Origin: Prostheceraeus crozeri
Taxonomy: Eukaryota; Platyhelminthes; Polycladida; Euryleptidae
Assembly (NCBI GenBank): GCA_907163375.1
Contig: CAJQUW010015612.1
Span: 248,101-312,100, forward strand
DNA: 64,000 bases
Direction: 5' to 3'
Shown piece by piece: positions 11,160-23,830 of the stretch. Position 1 is the stretch's first letter. Every line of letters starts with the position of its first letter. Made by a program: the position numbers and the translations under genes. The notes beneath the pieces are model-generated. The model was given only the letters and a program-made list of their open reading frames with translations. It was not told the DNA's origin and did not search any database.

Positions 11160-12318
11160 CCTCTCCCCGGACATTTACCCCTTTTACAATGTCCGAGACG
11201 AACTCAGCATCGAGAGCGACCTACTTATACGGAGTGATTCTCGAATTGTCGTGCCTACTTCCATGCACAGGACTATCCTGAACGTTGCACATGCTGGACA
11301 TCCTGGTATTGTTCGTGCAAAGCGGCAGCTACGACGAATTTACTGGTGGCCTGGAATGGACTCGCATGTCGAGAACTTAGTCCGACATTGCACCGCCTGC
11401 GGAGACAGCAGTAAGTCCCACAAACCCACCAACGTGCAACCAACGAAAATTGAACTGCCAACCGAGGCATGGCACAAAGTAGCTATCGACATCACCGGTC
11501 CGTTCGCCAACGCGCCAAGTCATCAGCGATTCCTGACAGTGGTCATCGACTATAAGTCCGGATTCCCGGAAGTCCTCCTGTCCGGTGACATAATTTCCGG
11601 TAGAATGATCTCTTGGCTTCAAGAATTATTTTCTCGCTACGGCAATCCGCCAATCTTAGTGTCAGACAATGGCAAGCAATTCTGCTCTGGAATTTTTGAA
11701 GAGTTTCTACGACAACGAGACATCCTGCATTGGAAAACGCCCGTCTACGATCCTCGACCAAACGGAAAAGTTGAAGTCTTCAACCGCTATTTGAAACACG
11801 GTGTACAAACGTTCGCTTCAGGGAAGAAGGAATTCGCCTCAGGAATTCAAGAGCTGCTAATGAGTTATCGATCAACCAGCCCGACTCCTGAAGGCGAGAC
11901 TCCAGCTGAAGCATTTTTCAAGCGTCGAATCCGCACGGATTACGAGCCTGCCCGCCGAAAGCCTACCAACGAGTCATCACCTACGATTACCTGCGAGAAC
12001 GACGATCAATCTCCTCAGCAAAAGCCACGCTACAGAGGTCCGTTTCGCATCAACGACTGGGTGCGCGTTCGTTTACCCCATGTCCCGAAAGGCCTCTCAC
12101 CTTTCTCCGAACCACGGCGCATCACCGAAGTATGCGGACACTACACGTATCTGCTATCTGACGGCAACAGATGGAACGCGAGGAGCTTGGTCTGTCATCG
12201 TGAAGACCGCCAAGCAATCGAGATTAGAGTCGAAGGAGCTCTACGGAGAAGATTGAACAGGAAATCCCGTGGTCTTCCGCCTATCCGCTATCCGCACGGA
12301 ATTCGAGGAGGGAGATGA
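11122..12318 (+). CDS. Gypsy integrase
   Basis: A 398-codon open frame overlapping the end of the RT frame by 38 bases in a different phase. It has the HHCC zinc domain (HAGHPG ... H-C-x2-C near 11388-11400), the DDE core with VAIDITGP (first Asp), SDNGKQF (second Asp) and PNGKVEVFNRYLKHG (Glu), and a basic C-terminal region. It inserts the cDNA, here with a 5-bp duplication. The stop codon abuts the first base of the 3' LTR, and GAGGAGGGAGATGA before the LTR is the polypurine tract, so it doubles as the last integrase codons. Confidence 0.94.
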   Translation: MTFVKSSCPAKNDLSPDIYPFYNVRDELSIESDLLIRSDSRIVVPTSMHRTILNVAHAGHPGIVRAKRQLRRIYWWPGMDSHVENLVRHCTACGDSSKSHKPTNVQPTKIELPTEAWHKVAIDITGPFANAPSHQRFLTVVIDYKSGFPEVLLSGDIISGRMISWLQELFSRYGNPPILVSDNGKQFCSGIFEEFLRQRDILHWKTPVYDPRPNGKVEVFNRYLKHGVQTFASGKKEFASGIQELLMSYRSTSPTPEGETPAEAFFKRRIRTDYEPARRKPTNESSPTITCENDDQSPQQKPRYRGPFRINDWVRVRLPHVPKGLSPFSEPRRITEVCGHYTYLLSDGNRWNARSLVCHREDRQAIEIRVEGALRRRLNRKSRGLPPIRYPHGIRGGR

Positions 12319-12516
12319 TGATGTGACTGACTTTCTCTCTCTCTTCTCTCCCCCCTGACTCTTTATCATTGGCTCTAACTGTTCGCGTATTTCCCCTACT
12401 GTCTCCTTCATGTACTCTGGGCTATCGGCAGGGAATACACACATGTTTGTCCATCCACGCTGACTTGTTCTTCCTCGTGTATGCACAGCTCACTAGCAAT
12501 TAGTCCCAACACATCA
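12319..12516 (+). repeat. 3' LTR of the Gypsy element
   Basis: 198 bp, matching the 5' LTR apart from about four bases, preceded by the polypurine tract (12305-12318) and followed by the target duplication GAAAT (12517-12521). Confidence 0.95.
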
Positions 12517-12521
12517 GAAAT

Positions 12522-15190
12522 AAAGATCGCTTTTGGTAAAACCGCTTAATCAGTGGAAGATTTGGTCCAAAGACGTCTTCTACTGTCTTTGATTTGGTTA
12601 ATTAATACGATGACGCTCTCTCAGAGTCGAAGAAGTACATGTATTTCTTCAACATGATTAGCATAAAAAGCATCTACGGCAGGGTTGGAACCAGTCGCCG
12701 GCATTTGTTGACCGCTTAAAGCTTTCTTGTGGAGGCGAGATACAGATATACGCATGTATTAGCGTTGTCGTTTCAATGTTATTACTACATCAATGCCCGT
12801 TTGGGTCATTATTTCGATAATCTGATTTCAACTTGCGTGTTTTGATTGACTTTGAAAATGCAGTTAACATTATCATAAATTATAAAGTAGGCCTACAACT
12901 CTTTAAACTAGTGAATAAGTCATTACGAGTATTACTGCTCATCGCACAAAACATGATGTCGAAGTGCGAATAATTGCATTGTATGTTATTGTAATACATG
13001 TAGGCAACTCTCGCTCATCCGCAGTACCTGACGACCTACCATTCATGCATTTCATGTTTGCTATGTTGAAGTTGAATAATGTCTTATGGCAAAAGTTGAC
13101 CAAATAATGTCTGACGGTCAAAGCTTTAACCAACGAGTATAGAGATAACAGCCACTTTCCCATCCCCGACCGGTCGGTTTTGAATACGCCGCCCGGCCCC
13201 GGCCGGTTCCAACCCTAAAATCTGCAGATCATGTGTCTTCATATGAGGCTACGCTGATAAATGAGGCTGCGCTACTCTACTGCAAATTACGAGCGTACGA
13301 TTCAGTCAGCATCAGCTATCCACCAATGGGTTGACGCACTGTGTTTATCGATTTTTCACGGTTGGATAAGAATTCTTTATTCCAATTGGCTCGCTCAGTT
13401 GACGTGTTACTGTATTGTATACTGTTTTTCTACAGCCAACATGAATATGTTTTGCCTTTCCAAATGTTTTGTAATTTAACTAGTGACATCTGACTCGCTA
13501 CCATTCCTTACATAGGACTTACAGGACATCATCTGTCGAAACTCCATTTCAGACAAAAATGCTAAATTGTATTTCAGCCCGATCAAATATTAATTGCACA
13601 TGATAGGCCCGTACTTATTTGAATAAGTCTCAGTCCACGTAGTTCACTTGGGGTGAGCGCTTAGTCCGCGATAAGTGAAGGTTGAGAAACACTGACATAG
13701 GAGGTGGGAGGATAATTCTGTTTATCAGGTGAATGCCATTGAAGGACAATGCATGTATATCTTGTGATATATTCGTCAGCTGCAAACATTTAAGGAAATA
13801 TTGAAAGCGAATCGAATGAATCGACATAAGTTTTAACCATTGAGTAACTCTTCTCATTGGTGAAATGGACACATGGTCCATGTTTTCGTCCGCACGGATT
13901 TGTAATACGCAAGAAGTGAGCAGTCGGTACTGCTGTTGTCTTCGTAGAGTTAACATGGATCACACCTGCTTTCAAGTACATCATGATATGAGTGACATAT
14001 CACAGTAGGCAACCAGCGTCCGTTCGTATTCAAAGAGTTGATAAACCATTAAGCAAGGCTTAAAAGTGGTCGCAAATGTCTTAGTTCCACATGTTCTTAT
14101 ATGATTAACTGAAGTCAATTTTGCAAGCAGAAACAAGACATCGCATTCAAAGTCATTAAGTCGACAACGTTTGCACTTTTAGAGGAAATTGGAATATCAT
14201 TATGATTCAGATTTTCGCATTTCATTCTTTTCTTTATTTCAGTGACTTTCTTTTATTGAATCATTAACAAACGCAAGGGCATGGGCCCACCAGTGACTCG
14301 CTTTTGATGGGACTGCTGGGCCCAAAGGCCCACCGCAGTTACTATGTAAAAAAATGCCCTGGATGTCAAGACCTGAAAGTTGTATTCAAAATCACTGGCT
14401 ATATCAGTCGTTCAATAAGTTAACGAAATCAATGTACTTTTTGCACAGACTTGTTGATCGTCGAAGAAAATATTAAAGACGAGCATGAATGAAAATTTTC
14501 ACCTACAAACTCAAATAATGACTACAAAGTGTGAATTTTTAGAAGCATTAACCGAGGAGGACTAACTGTGCCGAATGATTTGTGTCTGACTACTTGTTGT
14601 AGAGCGTGGAGTTTGATGAATAATTTGAAAACAATGTTTAAAATTGAATTTATTCGTTCTAATCAACATCTTGATTTTAACTTTTTTTATTATTATCATC
14701 ATTAATCAAGTTCGAGTGGCCATGACGTGCTTGTTAATGTCTTGAAAACTTTCCTTAACTGCATGGTCCTGCAGAAATCCACAAATTAACAATTAACTTT
14801 GTATAACACATCAATTGTCAACACCGTTGTATTGGATTCACTTTTTCAATTCACTAAGCGATTTCTTTTGTGATTCTAATTGCTTTCATCTTTATCGATA
14901 GCCAAGGATAAAAAATGCATTGCTATTGCGATTTGGACTCAAGCCTATTGTTTAAAATTAATCCTGCAAAATTTAGACACGTTTATCGTTTTGAGATGAA
15001 GGTCTATCTAATGCTATCAAACATTTAGTCATCATATTCGTGGCATTGATAATATAAAGGCATTGATGCGAGCAATTTTTCCATTCTCTCAAGTCAGAAA
15101 GTGCACATGATTATTAAAAACAAGGGCGATTAGGCACTTATGCACGTCAAATATTTACTGTGTGCTATCATTCACACTTATAGCGAACGA
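12522..15190. other. Non-coding part of the duplicated unit
   Basis: Continues copy 1 after the Gypsy insertion; the counterpart is 22921-23828, 27130-27405 and 29680-31190 in copy 2. Only short, motif-free frames are present. I see no gene, RNA or further inserted element, apart from small palindromes such as the GGGCCCACCAG pair near 14285-14325. Confidence 0.55.
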
Positions 15191-15194
15191 GCGG

Positions 15195-15462
15195 CAGTGA
15201 CCCTTCTTCCGTATTTCCCTAATTTTAAGTTTCCCATCCCGGCCACTACTATTGAGGAATCCATGGTTGAAGACAGGCGCTTTCACCTCTGAGGAGAAAT
15301 TTCTGTTCGTCCGCGTGTCGCGCAGTTCACTGAATCCATACTATCCCGATTGTTTCCTTCTCGTTAGTCCTTTTCCACATCGTTTTTCATGTTGATTGAC
15401 CGCCCGAGGTAGATATAGTCATTTGCTTTCTGGACTGGTTTGCCATCCAACTTGATATACTG
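15195..15462 (-). pseudogene. RTE-like LINE RT fragment (copy 1)
   Basis: The minus strand encodes IKLDGKPVQKANDYIYLGR, the segment after the catalytic domain of RTE-type reverse transcriptases (hydrophobic-YLGR), then further residues with stops. At ~15462 it is cut by the Tc1 element. The homologous stretch without Tc1 is at 31.33-31.43 kb. Confidence 0.8.
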
Positions 15463-16595
15463 CCTGACATAAAAAATGCTCCACTCAAATATATGAACTT
15501 TATTCCACTCACACTCATGAATTATACGATAGCATTTTATATAAAACATTATATTTGAATAAATGGGAGACAGTAGTACCGAGTATATCCTCCCCGCACT
15601 GAAATACAGCTTTGAAGTCTCATCGGCATCGAGTCGCAAAGATGATCAAGCCGCTCCTGATCCAGAAGTGACCATTTATCGATGAGTCTCTCTGAAAGAG
15701 CTGTCTAAGTTGATGGCGGATGATCATATGCAACTCTCACTTTCCGACCAAGTTCATCCCAAGCATGTTCGATCGGAGACAGGTCGGGGGAGCGTGAAGG
15801 CCAATGGAGGATGCGAATTCCAGATCTCACTATCGCTGTTGTTACACAATGAACTCTGTGTGGTCTAGCGTTGTCATCCTGGAATATGAGGTTGAGTTCA
15901 TTTACCGTTGGGATGACGATTGGAGATATGATATTCGATAAATATTGCTCTCCGTTCAAGTTCCCATTCACAGTGACTGCGACAGTTCGACCTCCGTACC
16001 AGATACCGGCCCAGATCATCACGCTACTATCACCATAGCGGTCATGCTCAGATATGCAGCAGGGTGAATACCTCTCACCAACCATTCGATGCACTCTAAT
16101 GCGGCCATCGTGAAAATCCAAAGTGAAACGGGATTCATCCGTCCACATCACTTGACGCCATTCCTCTGTGCTCCACGACAGATGCTGCTCACACAATTCC
16201 ACACGCTTTCGCTTGTGTTCGAGACCTGCGGAGAAAAAATTGGCAGTGAATGGTTCTGCTAGAACCAATTGGTCCGCTTCTGCTAGACGGCGATATGCTG
16301 TTCATATACTGCATGCAATTCCTGCTGCAGCTTTCCAGCTGATGGCCAGTCGAGGAACACTCTTAAAGCGATTGCGCTTTGCTGAGATAAGCAACTTCCT
16401 GTCGGTAGCATTGTTTGTCAATCTCGGTCTCCCTGATCCTTTCCTTCTTTTAACATTTCCATCATTGTTCCATCGACTCCACCACCTGCTCACAGTGGAG
16501 TATGACACACCCAACTTCCGTCCAACAAACCTACAACTCTTTCCACATCGTAGCATTCCAACAGCCATTCCTTTTACAAACTCTGATTGCGACAT
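15463..16595 (-). pseudogene. Tc1-like transposase with one in-frame stop (copy 2)
   Basis: Minus strand. 16595-16302 encodes the N-terminal helix-turn-helix region, ending at a TGA; the same frame continues to 15705 with the catalytic domain. The DD34E residues are visible: WTDESRF, DDNARPH, and SPDLSPIEHAWDELGR with the Glu. Tc1 transposases excise and insert their element at TA sites. The TGA lies at the same codon in the truncated copy at 1.95-2.6 kb, so the lesion pre-dates the duplication. The left end (TACTGCCTGACATAAAAAATG at ~15463) joins RTE sequence, consistent with insertion at a TA; the opposite terminus was not found. Confidence 0.92.
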
Positions 16596-16774
16596 TTTTG
16601 CTTCAAAATTTAGTCATAAAGAATTGCTTTTCTTCAACGTCCGTAAAATATCATGTATTGGTAGCACGGGTATTTATAATGCATGCTGCGCGTACAACTA
16701 AGCGTCGCTTCACATGTTGTGGGTTATGCGGCCTTTTCTATCAAAGCAAGTGCGTATTCATGTTCATCATGTAA

Positions 16775-19754
16775 TCATAATATCCATCCGATTGTCTGCA
16801 TGTCACAAGTGTGATTTGTCACAGCTGGTCATGAAATAGCTGAATGAGTTTATAATCGAGCACAGAAAATTTCCTGCAATCATGACTGATAGTAATGCTG
16901 CAATATTGCGTAATTTCGATTCGTGTCACGAACGTCTTCTTCTTAAATTACTGTGTCTGTACATCCATTTCCTCCTTTCAATTCCATGCTTCCATCACAT
17001 TTGCCCAATTCCGGACACCTTCACCCGCCTTCCACTAGCATTGACTTGCTGTGATCTCGATCATTTCTTTAATGTGCCGCCTATTCAATAAATTATGTCT
17101 CTATAATTCATCTAATGTATGTACTGATGTATCCATATGTGCGGAATCGAAGTTATTGTGATTGCACTGCTTTCAGATTTTTTATTCACCAAAAGCACAC
17201 CATCATTTCCGCAACGGATGACAAATTGAAGATGATAAATGTACATTCAAAAATTATTCCTACTTGCATAAATGTTTTCTTCGTTCCAGTCACAAATACT
17301 ATGGAACTACAACATCGCAAATTTCAAGTCTAAAAGACGAGGCTCGGCAAGCGATCATGACCAGATGAAAACATATGGATGACTATCCTATCATCGGGAT
17401 AGACAATGACAGCAAAATGTGTTCCATTGTTTTTATAATTGACAATAACATTCGAATTCAAATTAACAATTCGTTCTTACTTTGCAGCTCATGGGATTTT
17501 CTGATGCAAAATATGTTTTCCTAAAAAATGAAGAAATGTGACCACAAAGCACGTAAAACGCTTAATATGATTTCAATATCCTTATTTTCAGAATCCTTTC
17601 ATCCTTATTCTGACAAATTGATTCTGTCTGACAAGAGGAGAAAGCAGGTAGTCCTCGGCAGACACGGAGATTCGCATTAAGCATATGGTGTGCATCAGTC
17701 TATGAAAGTCTCATTTTCGACCTCGTTCCCTGCAGAAACTCGGTGTGGCTACCGCACTAGTTAGTTATTGAGAATCCTTCGTATGCAAACTCTGTGTAGA
17801 GATGAGATATCTATGATGCTGAGCAGGATCACTACATCAGTCACAGAATTAGATTGTTTATGCGCATAAATATATTAGAAGTGCAAAATGATTCAAAACG
17901 ATGGCACATGTAGGAACTTACTAAGTGGGAAAAGTTGGCAAAAAGAAATTCTTAATAGCCTACTGAGATGGGAAAAGCAGTCTTTCATTGCTTGCGGATT
18001 GCTGTGAATTCCTTTGAAGTGCTTCAAACGCCAGGATTCCTTCAGATTCGAAGAAATCAGATAATTGAACACAAGTTGCACATCGGAAATGAAATGCTTC
18101 ATACAGTTGGGATGTAGAAATAGTGTTTAAGATAGCAACTCTAAATGATACAACGTGCACTGATTCATCAGCTGATCAGAGACACGCTGCTATCGATATT
18201 TCAAAATCCCTCATTTAGAGATTTTGATTAGACAAACAATATCTCAATGTTCCTAGCGAATGGCTTTAAATGCCACGAAAAATCAGCTGTGTCCGGTCTA
18301 GTCCTAATAATGTAATCCGATGCCCTGTATCACAAATTTACGAAAAACATTTGATAGAATTTGGACATGCTCATCGTCCAGATGCCGAGAGCGTATGCGA
18401 ACATTGAATGTGATTCTGTTAACTTATTGACTTTCTATCACTGGGCCAATAATATGTGATATATGACGATATTTGACACAATGCTTGTTTATATGGATGA
18501 GAATGACATGTCATCCTTATTGAGAAACATGTGTCTCTCAACAGGATCTGAACTGCAGCAGGTAAAAGCCCACCTTGCAACTGATATCCTCACAATTTTC
18601 AAGGCAAACTCCGCGAAAATTCAGAAATTGCCCCTAAAATCTATACTGCTCGTTTTGGACAAGTTGAAAGTAGTGCGCTGTATGCATACAATATGTCAGA
18701 GCACAGAAGTCCAACATGCCCTAACCGCAAACAAATTTCTTAGTATTTCACATATTGTAGAAACTACGTACGTGCATTCATAACCTTCTTCATAGCCCTT
18801 TCGTGACAATGGGTGCGCAGCACATCATGCACGAATTGTTCAAAGTCACCGCGATTTGTGACCCGACAATGTAGTGAAGCTCACTTCGGTCGCTCAATGG
18901 ATAATCTTGAAACATGAATTCAAGCATGGCGGTTAACTCATTTGCATATCCACATCACATTCTTACTGGAAACCAAAAGTTCTCTAATGCTGTTTGCGAA
19001 GATCATGGACACATTGGACACAAGATGGACCTTCATTCACATAATCTGTAATACGTATATGAATGAGATTTTTCTTCTTTATTTATTAGGTAAGCACTCG
19101 TTGATTTCATCCTATGTACGTAGTGATGAAAATTTTCCGGAAAATTCTGAATCAAAATTCATTTTGAGTGGAACATTTCCGAAAAATGGAAAATTTTGGA
19201 AAATTTTGAATTTTTGTGACATAATTTGTGCGTTCTACCACAGCACAGCCGAGGCAGCTACACACCAATGGCATTGGTCTGAAACTCTTGATGTCATCAT
19301 TATTTCGATTAGGACGATCGTAGCGATGCGAATCTCGTCCACGGATTTTAGAGCATTCCTTTGCCACCAGTGGCTTACGTGAAGTATTAGCATTATTAAT
19401 TGTCACACAGACACCGTTAATAGGATAAGGTGAATCTTGCTTCACAATAGCGGTAGATTTTCATTACTTGCTTATTTGCTTACTTGATGACCGAATATCA
19501 GCCGTTGACTCGCCAACGGCGCAGATCGCATCTTCTCCATTCATTTCTGCATATCGCGATTCTTGTTCAGGTTCTCCCGTACAGCTTTAACATCGGATCG
19601 CACCATCTAATTTGAGGTCAACCTCTTGGTCTTTGATGTCATCAGTGTGTCCACTCCGTTATTCTGGTGGCCAACCTGCTGTCGCTCCTCCTTTCCGAAA
19701 TGTACACTATGTCAATGATGTCCTTCACCTTCGATCTCTCTCTTAGGTCTCTTG
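16775..19754. other. Non-coding part of copy 2
   Basis: Same content as 2793-6797 without the CACTG element. The empty TA site is at about 18681. No gene is supported. The hAT-like terminus is at about 19121. Confidence 0.6.
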
Positions 19755-20033
19755 TTATTTGTCTTGTCGAACTCTTGTTATTCGTCGTTCCATTGCTCTT
19801 TGGGTGACTTGATGAAAGTGTTCATCCTTTTCTGTGAGGCTCCATGTTTCACAAGCATAAGTCAGCGATGGCATTACATGCGTGTTGAAGCATGGATTCC
19901 TTAATAGTAGTGGCCGGGATGGGAAACTGAAATTTCTCTCATCGCGGCTATACGCTAGAAGGGTCACTTTTGTAGAAGCAAATTTTCCCTCAAACCTGTG
20001 CGTTATCGCGAAACAGCGAGAATCCCTGACCAA
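19755..20033 (-). pseudogene. RTE-like LINE RT scrap (copy 2)
   Basis: The duplicate of the scrap at 6798-7076, with the same CETWSLTEK and QRAMERR segments and no extra coding length. Confidence 0.75.
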
Positions 20034-20750
20034 GTGATGAGCATTGAAACCTACAGCCTGTTGGTCAGTGCCAAATCAAATGGAGGAACACGCAAAATAT
20101 ATAAACAATGTTCCCGTTTTACAACACATTCCGGTTGAAAGCTTTAACTTCATTAAGAATTATGAGACGAAAAGACGCCAGACGATAAGATATACGTTTA
20201 CATGTCGTCCTTTTCCTTAGTCACACATTTTACACTTCGCGTATGTAGAAGTTTAACGACGCCTAACGTGCACTCAGCTACGAATTGCAATTATAAAAGT
20301 TCTCTGCGACATCAGTCTCCTGGAATATCCCTTTATAAACTCCCTGAGAGCGAGATTTTTGATGAATGGCACCGAAGAGTACGTCGTCAAAATGACGGAT
20401 TCACCCGGGATAAGACAAATAATGCTTTTCTATGCTCCAAACGTTTTAGAAACAACGACCTCCTTAGTGAGCGCGAGGATTATAACAATTCAAGAAAACA
20501 GCAACACGGTAATATTCGAAGAAGGCGAGATAAGTTCGCTGGTTAGAAACATTTAGACTAGATTAACTCGATTTTGTGTAGCTTGTCACAATTTACCTAC
20601 CGCATAAAACGTTTTTTTTAAAATTTTCTAGTTATGAATTAAACATTTTTGCATACCAGCCTTCTACAAAAATAATGTAATGAATATGTGGATCTATTTG
20701 AATATACCATCCATTCATTAATGTCTGCTTGTTTTCTATGACCATTTTTC

Positions 20751-22495
20751 TGTGATGAAATAACATATTAAGTATTGTGTTATGTACTCTTCACCACAAC
20801 GAGAATTAATTATGCCTGCATTATGAATGCCAAAGAAGAATATTCGCATCGTGTAAGTTATGAATGCGATTTGAAGCTCGAAAACGTAAATACACGAGAA
20901 AATCATGACTGAGTTTAATAATTTGTCCCATACTGTGGTGATATTACAGTGCCGTGCGACATTTTTCATATCATGGCAGTTTACCTTCACAAATTTAGAG
21001 GATGATGATATTTTAGCAAAAGAAGGTAGCAAAAGCTCCCCAAATAGTTTATTGCCGTCAATGTAATAGTCTAAATAAATATCGCAAAAGGCAGATCTTC
21101 GACGTCCAACGCCTTTGTTGGTTGACCTTACAATAGCGTCTGTAGCGATGACATTCTGCACGCTTTTTATCAGACACTGAGGTTGCGACGGTGTCGCGAG
21201 ACGTCTGTCTCTTGTGTATTTTTTCAGCAATAAACTTTTGATGACAATAGCGTTTAATATAAGAGATGGCTGAAGGCCATAATGGGGACCATAATGAATC
21301 AATGATGTGAAAAAAATCAGTTTTCTCTCCCGAGCAATTTGATGCCACTAAATAACTCGGGAGAGAAAACTGATTTTTTTCACATCATTAATTCAATATC
21401 GTTTAAGACAATTAAGACAATGGCGCTTTTAGAATATAATAGAATGCTGTCACCTATTCCGAGAAACCCCGATGAGCCTGAATGGAATACACGTGAATCA
21501 ACTGAAGAGACAGCAGTTGCACTTTTCGAAAAGCTTTCAGTGCTGTACCTAAATTTGCTTCACCCCATGTCAAGCACAGAAAAATGCTGACATCCAAATC
21601 TGTGATGTCAACAGTGCATTTTTTAGTGAATTTTACTGGTTGGCCCACATTAATTTCAAGGCACTCAAACGCATATCCTTATGTCATGGCACGGATTATA
21701 GGCCTACCATCATGTACACCAAATTTTTGGGTTTGCATGGGCATAAAGCCAAAAATCGTAATGCTTGTTCTTATATTTCATGTATTTTCTGTTCCTTTCT
21801 ACCCGTATGAACAAAGGGTTTATGTCATTAGCACATAAATATCTAGTCGGAAATCGTATTTGCTTTCATTTATCATGCTTCTTCTGTTATGTTACATGCG
21901 TATACTAATTTTTATAATTCCAATGTTTCTTTTGAGTGTCTTAGAGGCTATTTTGATCATTGTAATTATCGGTAAAAATATTCTGATAATTCAATATATA
22001 AGCTAATTCTATTGCGATTTACGAAAAGAAAGGTTGAAGTTTTGTGAGCAAAACTGCACGATGTGCACACGTACCGTTCTTCAATTTGCCCAATGTTCTA
22101 GAAGTAGCTACGATACTCATTCGATATTCTGAAATAAAGTTCTCTCTCTTTTTCTCTGTCTATGTGAGTGAATACCTATGCGGACGCGTCCGCAATCTCC
22201 TTGACGTCTCCATTCATGAACGCCCGAAAATGTCTGCACTTGCCAACCCTTGCACCCCACGCTGCGGACGTTCTTTATGCATGGCCCATGAACTTTTCAA
22301 TTGAAAACAAACGATGGAAAATGCTGGAATGAAAAAATATGCAGCAAAAAGAATCTACAGAAACAAAAAACATGTTTGTTTCAAAGCTAGACTTCAAAGA
22401 AACATATTTTTAACTATGGATGTGAGAAACTCATTGGCCACACAGATCTGGTATGTTTTGTCTAGTCTGTTGCAGCACTATTTCTTAACATATAT
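20751..22495. mobile_element. 1.75-kb insertion of unknown type in copy 2
   Basis: Copy 1 passes straight from ACCATTTTTC to CCGAATTATTC with six bases between (about 7797-7802); copy 2 has 1745 bp there. No clear terminal inverted repeat or target duplication is seen. A 188-codon minus-strand frame (21302-20736) matches no family I recognise. The interior holds a perfect 34-bp inverted repeat (21301-21389). Confidence 0.6.
21301..21389. repeat. Perfect 34-bp inverted repeat with 21-nt loop
   Basis: The left arm 21301-21334 starts AATGATGTGAAAAAAATCAG and ends CTCCCGAG. The right arm 21356-21389 is its exact reverse complement. Pairing continues outward with a few mismatches. It would form a stable cruciform or RNA hairpin. 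Confidence 0.95.
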
Positions 22496-22920
22496 CCGAA
22501 TTATTCAAAATACCTGAATTATTCAAAAGTGATTCAATCCGCGAATCTTAGTTTTTGCAATGGCTTACGCTCATTAGCGGAACTCTTCGACATTCCCACT
22601 AAAGAAAAGCTCTCTGACAGAAGTTCGGGGCCGAGGCTTCTCACATCGAAGTTACTTGTTAAATTAGATTAATTTAACCTGCTACAAAGTAAGGTCAACA
22701 ACGCAGCGACCGGACTCTAGAGCTGTTGTGAGATGAACCCTATAGTGTGCTGAACCACCGATTTTGAGCATGAATCAATGTCACTGAAAATATCAATTGT
22801 CGTCTAGAATCAAATCAGAATAGAAGTATTACATAGGACAGTATTTCTCAACCCCCGGTCCGTGGACTAAAGTTAGTCAGCGGGACAGGTCAGTTTAGTC
22901 CGCGAAGTTACTGTGAAATA

Positions 22921-23828
22921 AGGATCGCTTTTGGTATAAACCGCTAATCAATGGAAGATTTGGTCCAAAGACGTTTTCTACTGTCTTTGATTTGGTCAAT
23001 TAATACGATGACGCTCTCTCAGAGTCGAAGAAGTACATGTATTTCTTCAACATGATTAGCATAAAAAGCATCTACAGCAGGGTTGGAACCAGTCGCCGGC
23101 ATTTGTTGACCGCTTAAAGCTTTCTTGTGGAGGCGAGATACAGATATACGCATGTATTAGTGTTGTCGTTTCAATGTTATTACTACATCAATGCCCGTTT
23201 GGGTCATTATTTCGATAATCTGATTTCAACTTGCGTGTTTTGATTGACTTTGAAAATGCAGTTAGCATTATCATAAATTATAAAGTAGGCCTACAACTCC
23301 TTAAACTAGTAAATAAGTCACTACGAGTATTACTGCTCATCGCACAAAACATGATGTCAAAGTGCGAATAATTGCATTGTATGTTATTGTAATACATGTA
23401 GGTAACTCTCGCTCATCCGGAGTACCTGACGACCTACCATTCATGCATTTCATGTTTGCTATGTTGAAGTTGAATAATGTCTTATGGCAAAAGTTGACCA
23501 AATAATGTCTGACGATCAAAGCTTTAACCAACGAGTATAGAGACGACAGCCACTTTTCCATCCTTGACCTGCCAGTTTTGAATACTCCGCCCGTCCCCGG
23601 CCGGTTCCAACCCTGAAATCTGCAGATCATGTGTCTTCATATGAGGCTACGCTGATAAAGCTACACTTGTTAATGATAGCGCTACTCTACTGCAAATTGC
23701 GAGCGTACGATTCAGTCAGCATCAGCTATCCACCACTGGGTTGACGCACTGTGTTTATCGATTTTTCACGGTTGGATAAGAATTCGTTATTCCAATTGGC
23801 TCGCTCAGTTGACGTGTTACTGTATTGT
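22921..23828. other. Non-coding part of copy 2
   Basis: Corresponds to 12522-13418 of copy 1. Nothing beyond that similarity is seen. Confidence 0.55.
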
Positions 23829-23830
23829 CA

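Larger units (their letters stand above)
8227..12516 (+). mobile_element. Ty3/Gypsy LTR retrotransposon, Mag-type, 4290 bp
   Basis: The element has two 198-bp LTRs (8227-8424 and 12319-12516; TGATGTG...CACATCA), a tRNA-Ser-type primer binding site, gag with tandem zinc knuckles, then protease, reverse transcriptase, RNase H and DDE integrase in the gypsy order, a purine-rich tract before the 3' LTR, and a 5-bp GAAAT duplication. The LTRs differ at about four positions by eye, so insertion is recent, and it post-dates the segmental duplication because copy 2 keeps the empty site. Frame changes near 9105, 9535 and 11130 break the polyprotein, so this copy is probably inactive. Confidence 0.96.
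1945..15460. repeat. Tandem segmental duplication, copy 1
   Basis: From about 1945 the sequence matches copy 2 (starting about 15933) almost base for base, beginning inside a Tc1 transposase and running through ~9 kb of shared sequence to an RTE fragment at ~15.46 kb. Copy 1 differs by two clean insertions, at 4726-5723 and 8227-12516, whose empty sites are preserved in copy 2. Single-base differences and small indels are sparse. The shared sequence contains only decayed transposon fragments, so the duplication is of repetitive DNA rather than of a host gene. Confidence 0.9.

Noticed and set aside
20736-21302. 188-codon minus-strand ORF
   Set aside because: No recognisable domain; it overlaps the perfect inverted repeat, and no splice or promoter signals support it.
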